Shown piece by piece: positions 17,461 to 24,631 of a stretch of DNA of 27,574 bases. The notes beneath the pieces were generated by a model. The model saw nothing but the letters and a program-made list of their open reading frames with translations. It was not told where the DNA came from and did no database searches. Source of the stretch: JAAAOZ01 sp964496595 (lineage in GTDB: Bacteria > Chloroflexota > Anaerolineae > B4-G1 > SLSP01). Positions within the stretch are counted from its first letter, which is position 1, and each line of letters starts with the position of its first letter. The DNA lies in NCBI GenBank assembly GCA_964496595.1, contig CAZCAI010000055.1, positions 1-27,574 of the forward strand. The letters run 5' to 3'. The translations under genes and the position numbers were made by a program.

Positions 17461-17793
17461 TTAGAGGCCCAACTCCACCAGGCGCGCCACCGTCTCGTAG
17501 ATCGGATCCTGCGTGGAGAGCACGATCATATCCTGAGATTGGGCCTTGCGCAGGGTATCCTCGGGCACGGGCGCGCCCTCGGCCACGATGATGGCCGCGA
17601 TCCCCAGCAGCGAGGCGACGGCGACGATGTTCGCATGGGTCTGGAGGGTGATCCAGACGTTGTCGGAGGCGGCGCCGGCCATCACACAGCTCAGCAGATC
17701 CGCCACGTAGCCGCCATCGACCGCCTTATCGAGTTGCTCTTTACCGGTCAGCACATCCACTGGTAAGGCTTCAACAATGTCACGAACGTTCAT
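17461..17793 (-). CDS. DRTGG-domain protein (second copy)
   Basis: This 110-residue protein matches the DRTGG family in size and pattern: MNVRDIVEAL start, VDGGYVADLLS, NVWITLQTHANIVAVASLL, AAIIVAEG and an ending with YETVARLVELG. DRTGG domains occur in phosphotransacetylase fusions and beside CBS domains. Their ligand is unknown, with nucleotide binding suspected. The start at ATG 17793 has AAGGAG upstream. It lies between the CBS-ATPase gene and the PHP gene, and a 7-nt-period array fills the 90-bp spacer before it. Confidence 0.82.
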   Translation of the reverse strand: MNVRDIVEALPVDVLTGKEQLDKAVDGGYVADLLSCVMAGAASDNVWITLQTHANIVAVASLLGIAAIIVAEGAPVPEDTLRKAQSQDMIVLSTQDPIYETVARLVELGL

Positions 17794-17812
17794 GTAGGTT
17801 GTTATTCTCCTT

Positions 17813-17878
17813 AAAAGTCAAAAATCAGTTGAAAGTTACACGTTACAAGTTGAAAGTTATCGAAAGTCGAACGTCAAC
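17813..17878. repeat. Degenerate 7-nt-period array
   Basis: Nine consecutive heptamers can be laid out without a gap, for example AGTTGAA, AGTTACA and later AGTTGAA, AGTTATC. The array fills the spacer between the CBS-ATPase stop and the Shine-Dalgarno of the DRTGG gene. Confidence 0.65.
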
Positions 17879-17884
17879 AATCTT

Positions 17885-18880
17885 CTATTTCCCCGTCTCC
17901 TCCGGCGAGACGTCAAAGTTAATCTGCAAGCGTGTGCCGACATCGATGGCGGACCACATAGTCATGTCATCGGAGCAACGTTTGATGTTGTTCAGCCCCA
18001 TCCCGGCGCCGAAGCCCATCTCACGCACTTGAGGCGAGGCCGTAGAATACCCCGGCTGCTGCGCCTGCTCTACGTCGGCGATACCGGGGCCGGAGTCCTG
18101 CGCGACGATAGTGATCTCACTGGGCCGCACATCCGCCAGGATGAAGCCGCCCTTCGTCGTGTGGATCACGAGATTGATCTCCGCCTCGTAGGTGGCGATA
18201 GCCACGCGGCGCGCCAACTGCGGCGACGCTCCGATCCGCAGCAACGCCTGTTTGATCTTCGCGGAGGCTTCGCCGCCCTTGGAGAAATCGTCCGCATCGA
18301 TGTGGTAGCGGAGCAGAAGATTTGTCTCCTCGGATTCCAGCGCTTCGAAGAAGTAGCTCGGTTGCGCCTGCAATTGCTCCGTCTCATCGTAGACATCCTG
18401 CAACGCTTGCAACAGCGCCACCATCACATCGCCGCGCGTGATGATGCCCACCAGATTATCTTTATCATCAAGCACCGGTAAGCGTCCCACGCCCGTCTGC
18501 TCAAAGCGCCGCACGGCCTCCATCACCGGCTCCTGCGTTCTGGCAACGATCAAATCCTCGCAGGTCATAAACTCGGCGATGGGCGCATCCAACTTTCCGG
18601 CTTCCAGCGCCTGGATCAGATTCTCGATGCTGACGATACCCGCCATCTCTTTCTCATCCTCATCGCCCGCCCCTTCAGATTTGGCGGTCACCGGCACGCC
18701 AGAGATGCGATGCTCGCGCATCAGGTCCTTCAACTCGTGCATCGTCGCATCCGCCGGCAAGGTCAGGATGGAAGAGGTCATCACGTGCGAGACTTTTAAC
18801 TCACGGACCAGTTCGTGGACTTTGGAGAGGGCGCCCTCCCGACCAATCAACGATAACAGCGTGAAATGTTTTTTCATCAC
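17885..18880 (-). CDS. CBS-pair protein fused to an RsbW-like GHKL ATPase
   Basis: This 331-residue protein has two CBS motifs (about 30-95 and 100-160), which usually bind adenine nucleotides or S-adenosyl ligands, followed by an anti-sigma/serine-kinase-type ATPase domain (about 195-325). ATPase motifs are N-box TYEAEINLVIH (230-240, N236), G1 DSGPGI (262-267) and G2 GFGAGMGLNNIK (289-300). There is no phospho-accepting His. The fusion suggests that energy or nucleotide state controls a kinase-like or partner-binding activity. It starts at ATG 18880, 13 bp after the stop of the upstream DRTGG gene, and with it and the next DRTGG gene forms a regulatory block in front of the redox subunits. 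No cognate sigma factor or STAS antagonist is in the window. Confidence 0.9.
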   Translation of the reverse strand: MMKKHFTLLSLIGREGALSKVHELVRELKVSHVMTSSILTLPADATMHELKDLMREHRISGVPVTAKSEGAGDEDEKEMAGIVSIENLIQALEAGKLDAPIAEFMTCEDLIVARTQEPVMEAVRRFEQTGVGRLPVLDDKDNLVGIITRGDVMVALLQALQDVYDETEQLQAQPSYFFEALESEETNLLLRYHIDADDFSKGGEASAKIKQALLRIGASPQLARRVAIATYEAEINLVIHTTKGGFILADVRPSEITIVAQDSGPGIADVEQAQQPGYSTASPQVREMGFGAGMGLNNIKRCSDDMTMWSAIDVGTRLQINFDVSPEETGK

Positions 18881-18892
18881 TCGCTCCAGGCG

Positions 18893-19261
18893 CTAGGTTT
18901 GTTGAATGGGTAACTTCCCGATCCCTTGCAATCCGGCCTTGTAGAGCAACCCCGACGTCTCGAACATCGTGTACGGCGAGAGCAACACCGCGATGCCGAT
19001 CCTTCCGGCCAAATTGAGGGTCGTCTCCGGCGGATACTTGCCCCGCACAAAGAGGATGGCGGGCATATCGGCCATCTCCGCCGTCCGCACCGACTGGGGA
19101 TTGGTCAAGCCGGTGATCAGCAACATCTCTGAGGAAGCAAAAGCTAACACATCGCTCATTAAATCCGAGGCAAAGGCAGAATAAACCTCGATATTTTCAG
19201 ATTCATCTTCAGGCGTCAGGATCTGGCCCTCAATAACTTCGACTATCTCTTGCAAAAGCAT
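18893..19261 (-). CDS. DRTGG-domain protein (first copy)
   Basis: This 122-residue protein has the DRTGG-family layout: MLLQEIVEVIEGQIL start, FASDLMSDVLAF, LLITGLTNPQSVRTAEM, AILFVRG and SPYTMFETSGLLYKAGL near the end. It is a paralogue of the gene at 17461-17793, with low identity between them. The two flank the CBS-ATPase gene. Predicted cytoplasmic ligand-binding protein; the ligand is unknown. The upstream spacer is a 7-nt-period array. Confidence 0.82.
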   Translation of the reverse strand: MLLQEIVEVIEGQILTPEDESENIEVYSAFASDLMSDVLAFASSEMLLITGLTNPQSVRTAEMADMPAILFVRGKYPPETTLNLAGRIGIAVLLSPYTMFETSGLLYKAGLQGIGKLPIQQT

Positions 19262-19280
19262 ATAAATCTCCCCCTCATCT

Positions 19281-19315
19281 AAGAATCGCGAATTAAGAAT
19301 TGCGAATTAAGAAAG
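19281..19315. repeat. 7-nt-period array
   Basis: Five heptamers in a row alternate two forms, AAGAATT and GCGAATT, with small variation. The array lies in the 62-bp spacer between the PPC gene and the first DRTGG gene. Confidence 0.7.
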
Positions 19316-19323
19316 TGTGAAAC

Positions 19324-19749
19324 TCACCCCATCACCGGCCAGAGCATCAGACCCGTCACCGGGTCTGGGACGCGGTGCAGCGGAGTCCCATCCAGGACGT
19401 GGATCTGCAACTCCGCGACCAACACCTCCGCCGCGAAGAGATGGCCGCCGCGCACCTCGCCCGCCGCGTTGCCGAGCAGCACGTGGGGATGCACGAATGG
19501 CGCGTCATCCTTGAGCGAGACGTTGGCGTTAAACGTGAGCATCTCCCAATCGCCCGCCAACGTGAACGACTCGTAGGCGTCGGCCTCGAAATCGTAGCTG
19601 CCAATTTCGGGATCGCGCAGCGCGCCGATGCCCAGCACCTGCGCCATCTCGATCTCGTGCATCTGACAGTAGGTCGTCAGTTCGGAGATCAACTCCGCGC
19701 CCGAGGCCATCCGAAAGACGATGATTTCTCGCGTCTGGTAAGTGTGCAT
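19324..19749 (-). CDS. PPC/DUF296-domain protein
   Basis: This 141-residue protein covers a complete PPC (plants and prokaryotes conserved, DUF296) domain. It shows FRMASGAELISELTTYC near the start, VLGIGALRDPEIG (38-50) and the conserved histidines HPHVLLG (H87, H89) and GGHL (H103), which in the family form a metal-binding site of a trimer. The function in bacteria is unknown; the domain is also part of plant AT-hook DNA-binding proteins, but no DNA-binding segment is present here. It is followed closely by the DRTGG gene and may be co-transcribed with the redox cluster. The start at ATG 19749 has GGAGGTAG upstream. Confidence 0.9.
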   Translation of the reverse strand: MHTYQTREIIVFRMASGAELISELTTYCQMHEIEMAQVLGIGALRDPEIGSYDFEADAYESFTLAGDWEMLTFNANVSLKDDAPFVHPHVLLGNAAGEVRGGHLFAAEVLVAELQIHVLDGTPLHRVPDPVTGLMLWPVMG

Positions 19750-19778
19750 TCTACCTCCAGCAATATTGTTTGTGGTTA

Positions 19779-19827
19779 GATTCGAAATTTAACCGGATTG
19801 CGTATTTCGTATTGCGTAATGAAATGC
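19779..19827. repeat. 7-nt-period array
   Basis: Seven heptamers fit without a gap; the clearest are GCGTATT, TCGTATT and GCGTAAT. The array is in the 95-bp spacer between the glycosyltransferase stop and the PPC gene. Confidence 0.6.
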
Positions 19828-19844
19828 CGTATGTTTGTGCATTT

Positions 19845-21050
19845 CTATATAGATGCGATTTTCTCCAGGAGCGGCGGCAACAGTGACGACCAGTCGTAAT
19901 TCGCCGCGAAGGCCTGCGCGCGCTTCCCCAACTGCGAGCGCGCGGGCGTGTTGCGCGCCAGGTAGACGCACGCCGCAGCGAAGGCTACCGGATCATCGGC
20001 CAGCGCCATCACGTCCTCTGGATGCTCGAAGCCTTCCGCACCCAGCGTCGTCGAGACAATGGCCTTGCCCATCGCGGTCGATTCCAGCAGCTTGAGCCGC
20101 GTGCCGCCGCCCACGAGAAGCGGCACGACGTAGACGAGCGCGCCCTTGATGTAGGGGCGCGTATCTGGCACCGATCCGGTGATGATGATGCCCGGCACTT
20201 CGCGCAGGCCCGCGAGGCGGTCGTGGGGATGACGCCCGACGATGTAGAAGCACGCGCGCGGCAACTCGGCCCGGATGCGCGGCCAGACCTCGTGGGCGAA
20301 CCACAACACGCCATCGACGTTGGGACGGAAGTCCATCGTGCCGGTGAAAACGAACGCCGGTTGCTCCAGCGGCGCTTCATCCGCGAAGTTGCGGAACGTC
20401 GCCACATCGACGCCGTTGGGCACGACCAGCGGCTTCAGATCGGGCACGATGCGCTCCAGCGCCTGGGCATCGGCTTCTGAGACGGCAACCACCAGATCGG
20501 CACGCCGGCAGATTGACGCCTCGTAGCGCCGCAGGCGCTGCCATTGCACGAAGGAGTACGCCGCGCCAATCCAGCGCGGCGGATGGCGCAGATCGGTCAT
20601 AAAGGCGCGCTTCTGGAGCAGATACTCGCAGTTGTGGTCATCGAAGATCACGTGCGGCGGCGAAGGCCGCGACCACACGGCGTCGAGATAGCCGGCCAGC
20701 TCCAGGCCCTCGACCACGACCCAGTCGAAGTCATACGTCGCCACCCAGGTTGCCAATTGGGCGCGAAACGCCACCGTATCCAGCCGCAGAATCAAATCGG
20801 GGCGGGGATTGGTCAACAGATCCCGCAGGCGCGTGCGCATCGAGCGCGCGGGCTGCGGGACGATGGCGACACGTTCGGTGACCGCCTCCAGGGGCGCGGA
20901 CGGCGCCGACGCCTGATCCGCCGCAGCGAAGGTGAGCAACGAGACGCGATGCTCGGTCGCGAGTCCTCGCAGAATCCCCCAATTGCGCAAGGCGGTACCC
21001 TGTCGCGGTGGGAAGGGCGCCTGCGGGGTGAGGATCAAGATATCGGCCAT
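19845..21050 (-). CDS. GT4-type glycosyltransferase
   Basis: This 401-residue cytoplasmic or membrane-associated enzyme has the two-domain GT-B layout of family 4. The N-terminal domain starts ILTPQAPFPPRQGTALRNW, a loop typical of sugar transferases that begin close to the acceptor site. The C-terminal nucleotide-sugar domain contains VVPNGVD, FTGTMDFRPNVD, FYIVGRHP, and the donor-binding PLLVGGGTRLKLLES with E followed by AMGKAIVSTTLGAEG. Length is normal for the family. Donor and acceptor are unknown; exopolysaccharide, lipid or protein glycosylation are all possible. It is preceded by AAAGGA and separated from the upstream B-box gene by an 8-nt-period array. Confidence 0.92.
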   Translation of the reverse strand: MADILILTPQAPFPPRQGTALRNWGILRGLATEHRVSLLTFAAADQASAPSAPLEAVTERVAIVPQPARSMRTRLRDLLTNPRPDLILRLDTVAFRAQLATWVATYDFDWVVVEGLELAGYLDAVWSRPSPPHVIFDDHNCEYLLQKRAFMTDLRHPPRWIGAAYSFVQWQRLRRYEASICRRADLVVAVSEADAQALERIVPDLKPLVVPNGVDVATFRNFADEAPLEQPAFVFTGTMDFRPNVDGVLWFAHEVWPRIRAELPRACFYIVGRHPHDRLAGLREVPGIIITGSVPDTRPYIKGALVYVVPLLVGGGTRLKLLESTAMGKAIVSTTLGAEGFEHPEDVMALADDPVAFAAACVYLARNTPARSQLGKRAQAFAANYDWSSLLPPLLEKIASI

Positions 21051-21080
21051 AGGATTAATTCCTTTGTGAAACAGACTTGT

Positions 21081-21168
21081 CAGCGTCTCAGCATTTCAGC
21101 GTCCCAGCGTCCCGGCGTCTCGGCGTGTTAGCGTCTCGGCGTGTTAACGTCTCGGCGTGTTAGCAGCT
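21081..21168. repeat. Degenerate 8-nt-period array
   Basis: Eleven consecutive octamers fit without a gap, built on CAGCGTCT, CGGCGTGT and close variants. The array occupies most of the spacer between the B-box gene and the glycosyltransferase, and its last unit overlaps the B-box stop codon. Confidence 0.75.
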
Positions 21169-21745
21169 ATGAAAGTCGCAGGCGCGTTGTCGCGGAGCCG
21201 ACAACCAGCACCAGATGAACCCCGAACCAGAGCAGATTAAGCGCGCCGCCGATGTGTCCCTGCGAGAGATAAAAGAGGCCATTGAGCAAGGTCGGCAGAA
21301 GCAGCGGCAGCGACCCCACGACGATCCCGGCGGCGACGATCCACCAGAGGTGCTCGCCGTAGCGCCGCCCGACCAATCGCCAGACCGCCTCCCCGATCAG
21401 GCCGCCGGCCATTGGCGAAAGCAGGATCGTGAACCAGCCGATCATCGGGATGAAGGCGGCGATGCCCCCCAGCACCAACGAGACGATGCTGGCGATAATG
21501 TAATCCTGGCGCCCGGCGGTGATGAAACGCTTCTTGCGATCCCGCGTGCACTCCGGGCAAAGGTAACCCACCGGCGTGCGTTTGACGCACTTCACACAGA
21601 TAGGCGCGCCGCACTGATAGCAGCGCAGGGTCGTTTCGACTTTGGGGTGCCATTGACAATATAAAATCTCGTCATCGTCTCTGTCTTCGATATCAGACTC
21701 AACGGCCACATCAGCTTCTACTTCTTCCACCCTATTCGTATCCAT
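21167..21745 (-). CDS. B-box zinc-finger integral membrane protein
   Basis: This 192-residue protein has an acidic N-terminus (about 27 residues), then a zinc-finger of B-box type with C30-x2-H33, C42-x2-C45, C50-x2-C53 and C63-x2-C66, a basic linker (RDRKKRF), and about four hydrophobic helices from residue 82 to the end. B-box plus membrane proteins of this size are frequent in Chloroflexota and Actinobacteria and are uncharacterised. The finger is probably cytoplasmic and may bind protein. The start at ATG 21745 follows GGATTGGAG. Downstream is the glycosyltransferase; upstream is nadK, 155 bp away. Confidence 0.88.
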   Translation of the reverse strand: MDTNRVEEVEADVAVESDIEDRDDDEILYCQWHPKVETTLRCYQCGAPICVKCVKRTPVGYLCPECTRDRKKRFITAGRQDYIIASIVSLVLGGIAAFIPMIGWFTILLSPMAGGLIGEAVWRLVGRRYGEHLWWIVAAGIVVGSLPLLLPTLLNGLFYLSQGHIGGALNLLWFGVHLVLVVGSATTRLRLS

Positions 21746-21854
21746 CGACTATACTCCAATCCTACCCATTAAATCATCTGGAATCTATTTTAACCTATCC
21801 CGGTGATGATCAAAATGTGAGTTTGTCATCAAAATCACGTACATGATACTACCC

Positions 21855-21896
21855 TCCGGGAAGCTGCTATCACACACTTTCAAGCTATTCCCCGGA
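21855..21896 (-). terminator. Imperfect hairpin after nadK
   Basis: TCCGGGGAATAGCT and AGCTTCCCGGA can pair with small bulges around a 17-nt loop directly after the nadK stop. There is no T-tract on the minus strand, so it may be a stabilising hairpin or a weak terminator. Confidence 0.3.
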
Positions 21897-21900
21897 AGGT

Positions 21901-22761
21901 TTACGCGGCTTCCTGGTCTTCATTGCACGGGGTGAGGCGCGCCACCAGCGTGCTGTAAAAATCGTGGCGCGTGCGCAGACGCAAGAAGCGCGCCCGGAGC
22001 GGGCTGCGGGTGATGCGCACACGATCGCCATCGTGCAGCTCGCCCTCCAGCCGCCCATCGACGGTGAGCATGCCGGGCAGATCGGTGTGCACTTCGACTT
22101 CGATGACCGCGCCGGCGTTGAGCACCAGCGGTCGATCTAAGCTGAGATGCGCGGCGGCCGGCGCGACTAAGAGGTTATCCAGCCACGGCGGCATAATCGG
22201 CCCGCCGACGGCATAGGCGTAGGCGGTGGAACCGGTGGCCGTGGAGACGATCAGGCCGTCGGCGACGTAGCGCGTGAGCAGCGCGCCATCGATGTAGGTG
22301 CGCAGGCGCACCGTCCGCGCCAGCGCCCCCCGGCTGACGACGGCATCGTTCAGCGCGTCCTCGCGCGCGATTGCCTCATCGTCGCGCATCAACAGCACGC
22401 GCAGCATCATGCGCGTCTCGACGTGCCCTTCGCCCTTCAGGACGTGCTCCAGCGCCGCCTCCCAGGCGTCCGGCTGCGCCTCCGTGAGGAAGCCCACCCG
22501 TCCCAGGTTCAGGCCCAGCACCGGCACACCCGCCGGCGCGGCCTGACGCATCGCGCGCAAGATGGAGCCATCGCCGCCTAAAGTGATCAACAGATCAGCC
22601 GGCTTGTCCACGTCGGGATGTTCCTCACGCGGGCAACACCACCCTGCGATGCCGCGCTCCTCCAGCCAAGACAGGATCTTCTCGGCCAGGGGGTAGCCCG
22701 CCGGAATCTGCGAATTGTAGATCAGCCCGATGTTTCGGATGTTTGAGATTTTTTGGTCCAT
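21901..22761 (-). CDS. nadK: NAD kinase
   Basis: This 286-residue enzyme phosphorylates NAD at the 2' position to make NADP, using ATP or polyphosphate. The catalytic LGGDGSILRA (GGDG at 62-65), LGLNLGRVGFLTE and VSTATGSTAYAYAVGGPIM motifs are intact. The usual N-E pair after the central strands is N-D (ALNDAVV), a conservative change. Length matches the family. It starts at ATG 22761 with GGGGAG upstream and ends in a short acidic tail. It follows hisS by 103 bp with a hairpin between them. Confidence 0.95.
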   Translation of the reverse strand: MDQKISNIRNIGLIYNSQIPAGYPLAEKILSWLEERGIAGWCCPREEHPDVDKPADLLITLGGDGSILRAMRQAAPAGVPVLGLNLGRVGFLTEAQPDAWEAALEHVLKGEGHVETRMMLRVLLMRDDEAIAREDALNDAVVSRGALARTVRLRTYIDGALLTRYVADGLIVSTATGSTAYAYAVGGPIMPPWLDNLLVAPAAAHLSLDRPLVLNAGAVIEVEVHTDLPGMLTVDGRLEGELHDGDRVRITRSPLRARFLRLRTRHDFYSTLVARLTPCNEDQEAA

Positions 22762-22818
22762 AAAACGCTCCCCAAATGCTCGAAGGGGATTGTTAAATCC
22801 CCGTCTTCTCGCTCAAAG

Positions 22819-22840
22819 GCTTGGATCTGGCGATCCAAGC
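22819..22840 (-). terminator. Perfect hairpin between hisS and nadK
   Basis: GCTTGGATC and GATCCAAGC form a perfect 9-bp stem with a 4-nt loop, about 25 bp after the hisS stop. The following minus-strand sequence is CTTTGAG, so the T-tract is weak; partial termination between hisS and nadK is plausible. Confidence 0.45.
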
Positions 22841-22864
22841 CGAGCATCTAGAAAACACGTACGC

Positions 22865-24142
22865 TCACGCCTCCGAATCCGCCGCGAGCAGCGATTGGAG
22901 TTTGACGACGATTTCATCTTGTGGGACGGTCTCCTGCGTGCTCGCGGCCAAATCGCGGAGGGTCACCACACCTTCGGCGATCTCGTTTTCGCCAAGGATC
23001 AGGGCCACGTGAGCGCCGGCCTTGTCCGCGTGTCGAAGCTGAGCCTTGAGACTCCCGCTCATCGCGATCTGGGCGGCGATGCCTGCATCGCGCAAGCGCA
23101 CCAGGAGCTTGACGGCGTGGCGGCGACTGGGCTTCCCCAAAAACGCGATGTAGACCGGCGGGCGGGGCAGCGGCGGCGGCAGGATGTTCTGATCCTGCAT
23201 CACCAGGACAGCGCGCTCCATCCCGGCGGCGAAGCCGACGGCGGGCGTGGGCGGGCCGCCCAGCAGCTTGATCAGGCCATCGTAGCGCCCGCCGCCACAG
23301 ACGGCAGATTGCGCGCCGATGCCCTCGGCCCACACCTCAAAGACAGTTTTGGTATAATAGTCTAGCCCGCGCACCAGGCGGTGGTTGAGTGTGTAAGGCC
23401 GCTCCAGATCGTCCAAATAAGTGCGCAGCTCGGCAAAGTGTTGCTCGCAGCTTTCGCAGAGATGATCCATCATCTTGGGCGCGCGCTCGATGATCGGCTG
23501 GCACCTATCATCCTTGCAATCCAGCACGCGGAGCGGATTGGTCTGGAGGCGACGCTGGCAATTCTCGCAGATCTCGGCGATGTGATCTTCGTAGTACGCT
23601 TTGAGTTCTGCGACGTAGCCGGGCCGGCACTTGGGGCAGCCGGTCGAGTTCAATTGAAACGAGAGGCCGGTGACGCCCAGGCGATCATAGAGATCCCAGG
23701 CCATCAGCATAATTTCCAGATCCGCGATGGCCGATGGTTTTCCGATGATCTCGGCGTTGAATTGGTGCAACTGGCGGAATCGCCCCGCCTGGGGGCGCTC
23801 GTAGCGGAAGGCCGGGCCAATCGAATAGAGTTTGATCGGCTTGGGCAGCACGCGCATTCCGTTTTCGATGTAGGCGCGGACGACGCCGGCGGTGAATTCG
23901 GGGCGCAGGGTCAGGTCGTGATCGCCCTTATCCTGGAAGGAGTACATCTCCTTCTCGACGACATCGGTGGCCTCTCCCACGCCGCGCGCGAAGAGCTGCG
24001 TCGATTCGAAGATGGGGGTATCGATCCGGTCGAAGCCGTAGCTGAGCGCTAACGCCTCCGCCTGTGCCACGAGGTACGCCCAGTAGGGTTGATCCTCTGG
24101 GAGAATGTCTTGGGTTCCGGTCGGACGGGTAAAGCTTTCCAT
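22865..24142 (-). CDS. hisS: Histidyl-tRNA synthetase
   Basis: This 425-residue class II synthetase charges tRNA-His. I place the start at ATG 24142 (MESFTRPTGTQDILP), because AAGGA lies 7 bases upstream and the family starts this way; the open frame extends 20 codons further but only over a leader duplication. Class II motif 2 is FRYERPQAGRFRQLHQ, the histidine-specific RGLDYYTKTVFEV follows, and motif 3 is AVGFAAGMERA. An internal cysteine-rich segment (GCPKC, CENC, CKDDRC, CESC) could bind zinc, as seen in HisS of several deep-branching bacteria. A C-terminal anticodon-binding domain completes it. It is the first gene of a minus-strand series that continues with nadK. Confidence 0.96.
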   Translation of the reverse strand: MESFTRPTGTQDILPEDQPYWAYLVAQAEALALSYGFDRIDTPIFESTQLFARGVGEATDVVEKEMYSFQDKGDHDLTLRPEFTAGVVRAYIENGMRVLPKPIKLYSIGPAFRYERPQAGRFRQLHQFNAEIIGKPSAIADLEIMLMAWDLYDRLGVTGLSFQLNSTGCPKCRPGYVAELKAYYEDHIAEICENCQRRLQTNPLRVLDCKDDRCQPIIERAPKMMDHLCESCEQHFAELRTYLDDLERPYTLNHRLVRGLDYYTKTVFEVWAEGIGAQSAVCGGGRYDGLIKLLGGPPTPAVGFAAGMERAVLVMQDQNILPPPLPRPPVYIAFLGKPSRRHAVKLLVRLRDAGIAAQIAMSGSLKAQLRHADKAGAHVALILGENEIAEGVVTLRDLAASTQETVPQDEIVVKLQSLLAADSEA

Positions 24143-24168
24143 AGAAATATCCTTAGAAATATCCTTCG
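24143..24168 (-). repeat. 12-bp duplication containing the hisS Shine-Dalgarno
   Basis: AAGGATATTTCT occurs twice in tandem, directly before ATG 24142. The proximal copy is the ribosome-binding site; the distal copy is a duplicate at a 12-bp, in-frame interval. Confidence 0.8.
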
Positions 24169-24186
24169 TGACTGGGTGAACATTTA

Positions 24187-24302
24187 TCAGCAACCCTTGC
24201 AAAGGTCACGATGTAGCTCGGTAAACGGTGCGATGTTCGGCAGAATCGGCGGATTGTGAGTAGACGTTGTTGTGCAACCTTCGCAAGGATCTCGTTAGAT
24301 CC
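24187..24302 (-). promoter_or_regulatory. hisS leader with small hairpins
   Basis: The roughly 160-nt leader from the predicted start near 24302 holds GGATCT-AACG-AGATCC and two similar mini-hairpins, CCTTGCGAAGGTTGC and CCTTTGCAAGGGTTGC. I see no T-box specifier arm or antiterminator motif, so it is not a recognisable T-box. Function is unknown. Confidence 0.4.
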
Positions 24303-24308
24303 AGAGGC

Positions 24309-24337
24309 ATTATAGAGGAGATAGAGGTAGATGACAA
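24309..24337 (-). promoter_or_regulatory. Sigma-70-type promoter of hisS
   Basis: On the minus strand TTGTCA (24332-24337) and TATAAT (24309-24314) are separated by exactly 17 bp. The five-of-six -35 and perfect -10 make this the best promoter in the window. Transcription would begin near 24302, about 160 bp before the hisS ATG. Confidence 0.75.
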
Positions 24338-24443
24338 GCGCACGCCCTCTCCTCCGAAAATAGGCGTAGGGCGGAATGGTATTCCGCCGATGTGTCGGGA
24401 TGCTGTCCTGATCTACTTTCCAGAGATTAGAGAGGAGGAGCCG

Positions 24444-24508
24444 GGCGAATGAATTCGCGGCCACATTTACGAAACCGGCCTTCGCCGGTTAGAACTCAGT
24501 CACCGAAG
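24444..24508 (+). repeat. Dispersed hairpin repeat, copy 2
   Basis: A 65-bp element nearly identical to 15333-15394: GGCGAATGAATTCGC near-palindrome, ACCGGC-CTTC-GCCGGT hairpin, CTCAGTCACCGAAG tail. It lies between the divergent hisS and methyltransferase genes. Confidence 0.7.
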
Positions 24509-24581
24509 AGCAGAAGTTAAAGCGGAACTAATACTTAAGCGAAGTCAGCCTTTGTTGATCAAGTCAAAATGCAAGGCGAAT

Positions 24582-24608
24582 TTGAAATCCTCCTGCTTCG
24601 CCTATAAT
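24582..24608 (+). promoter_or_regulatory. Possible promoter of the methyltransferase gene
   Basis: TTGAAA (24582-24587) and TATAAT (24603-24608) are separated by 15 bp, shorter than the optimum. The -10 is perfect and the position, 24 bp before the ATG, is sensible. Confidence 0.5.
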
Positions 24609-24631
24609 AGAGGTAAGCTATAGATTCGAGG

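Noticed and set aside
16675..17766. 363-codon plus-strand open frame opposite the PHP and DRTGG genes
   Set aside because: It spans two well-supported genes on the other strand and reads as low-complexity Arg/His/Leu sequence.
24143..24202. Upstream ATG for hisS adding 20 residues (MQGLLINV start)
   Set aside because: The extra residues are the translated leader duplication; HisS proteins start at the MESFTRPTGTQD position, which has the ribosome-binding site.
24187..24302. T-box riboswitch before hisS
   Set aside because: No specifier loop, AG-bulge or antiterminator consensus could be found, and there is no terminator before the start codon.
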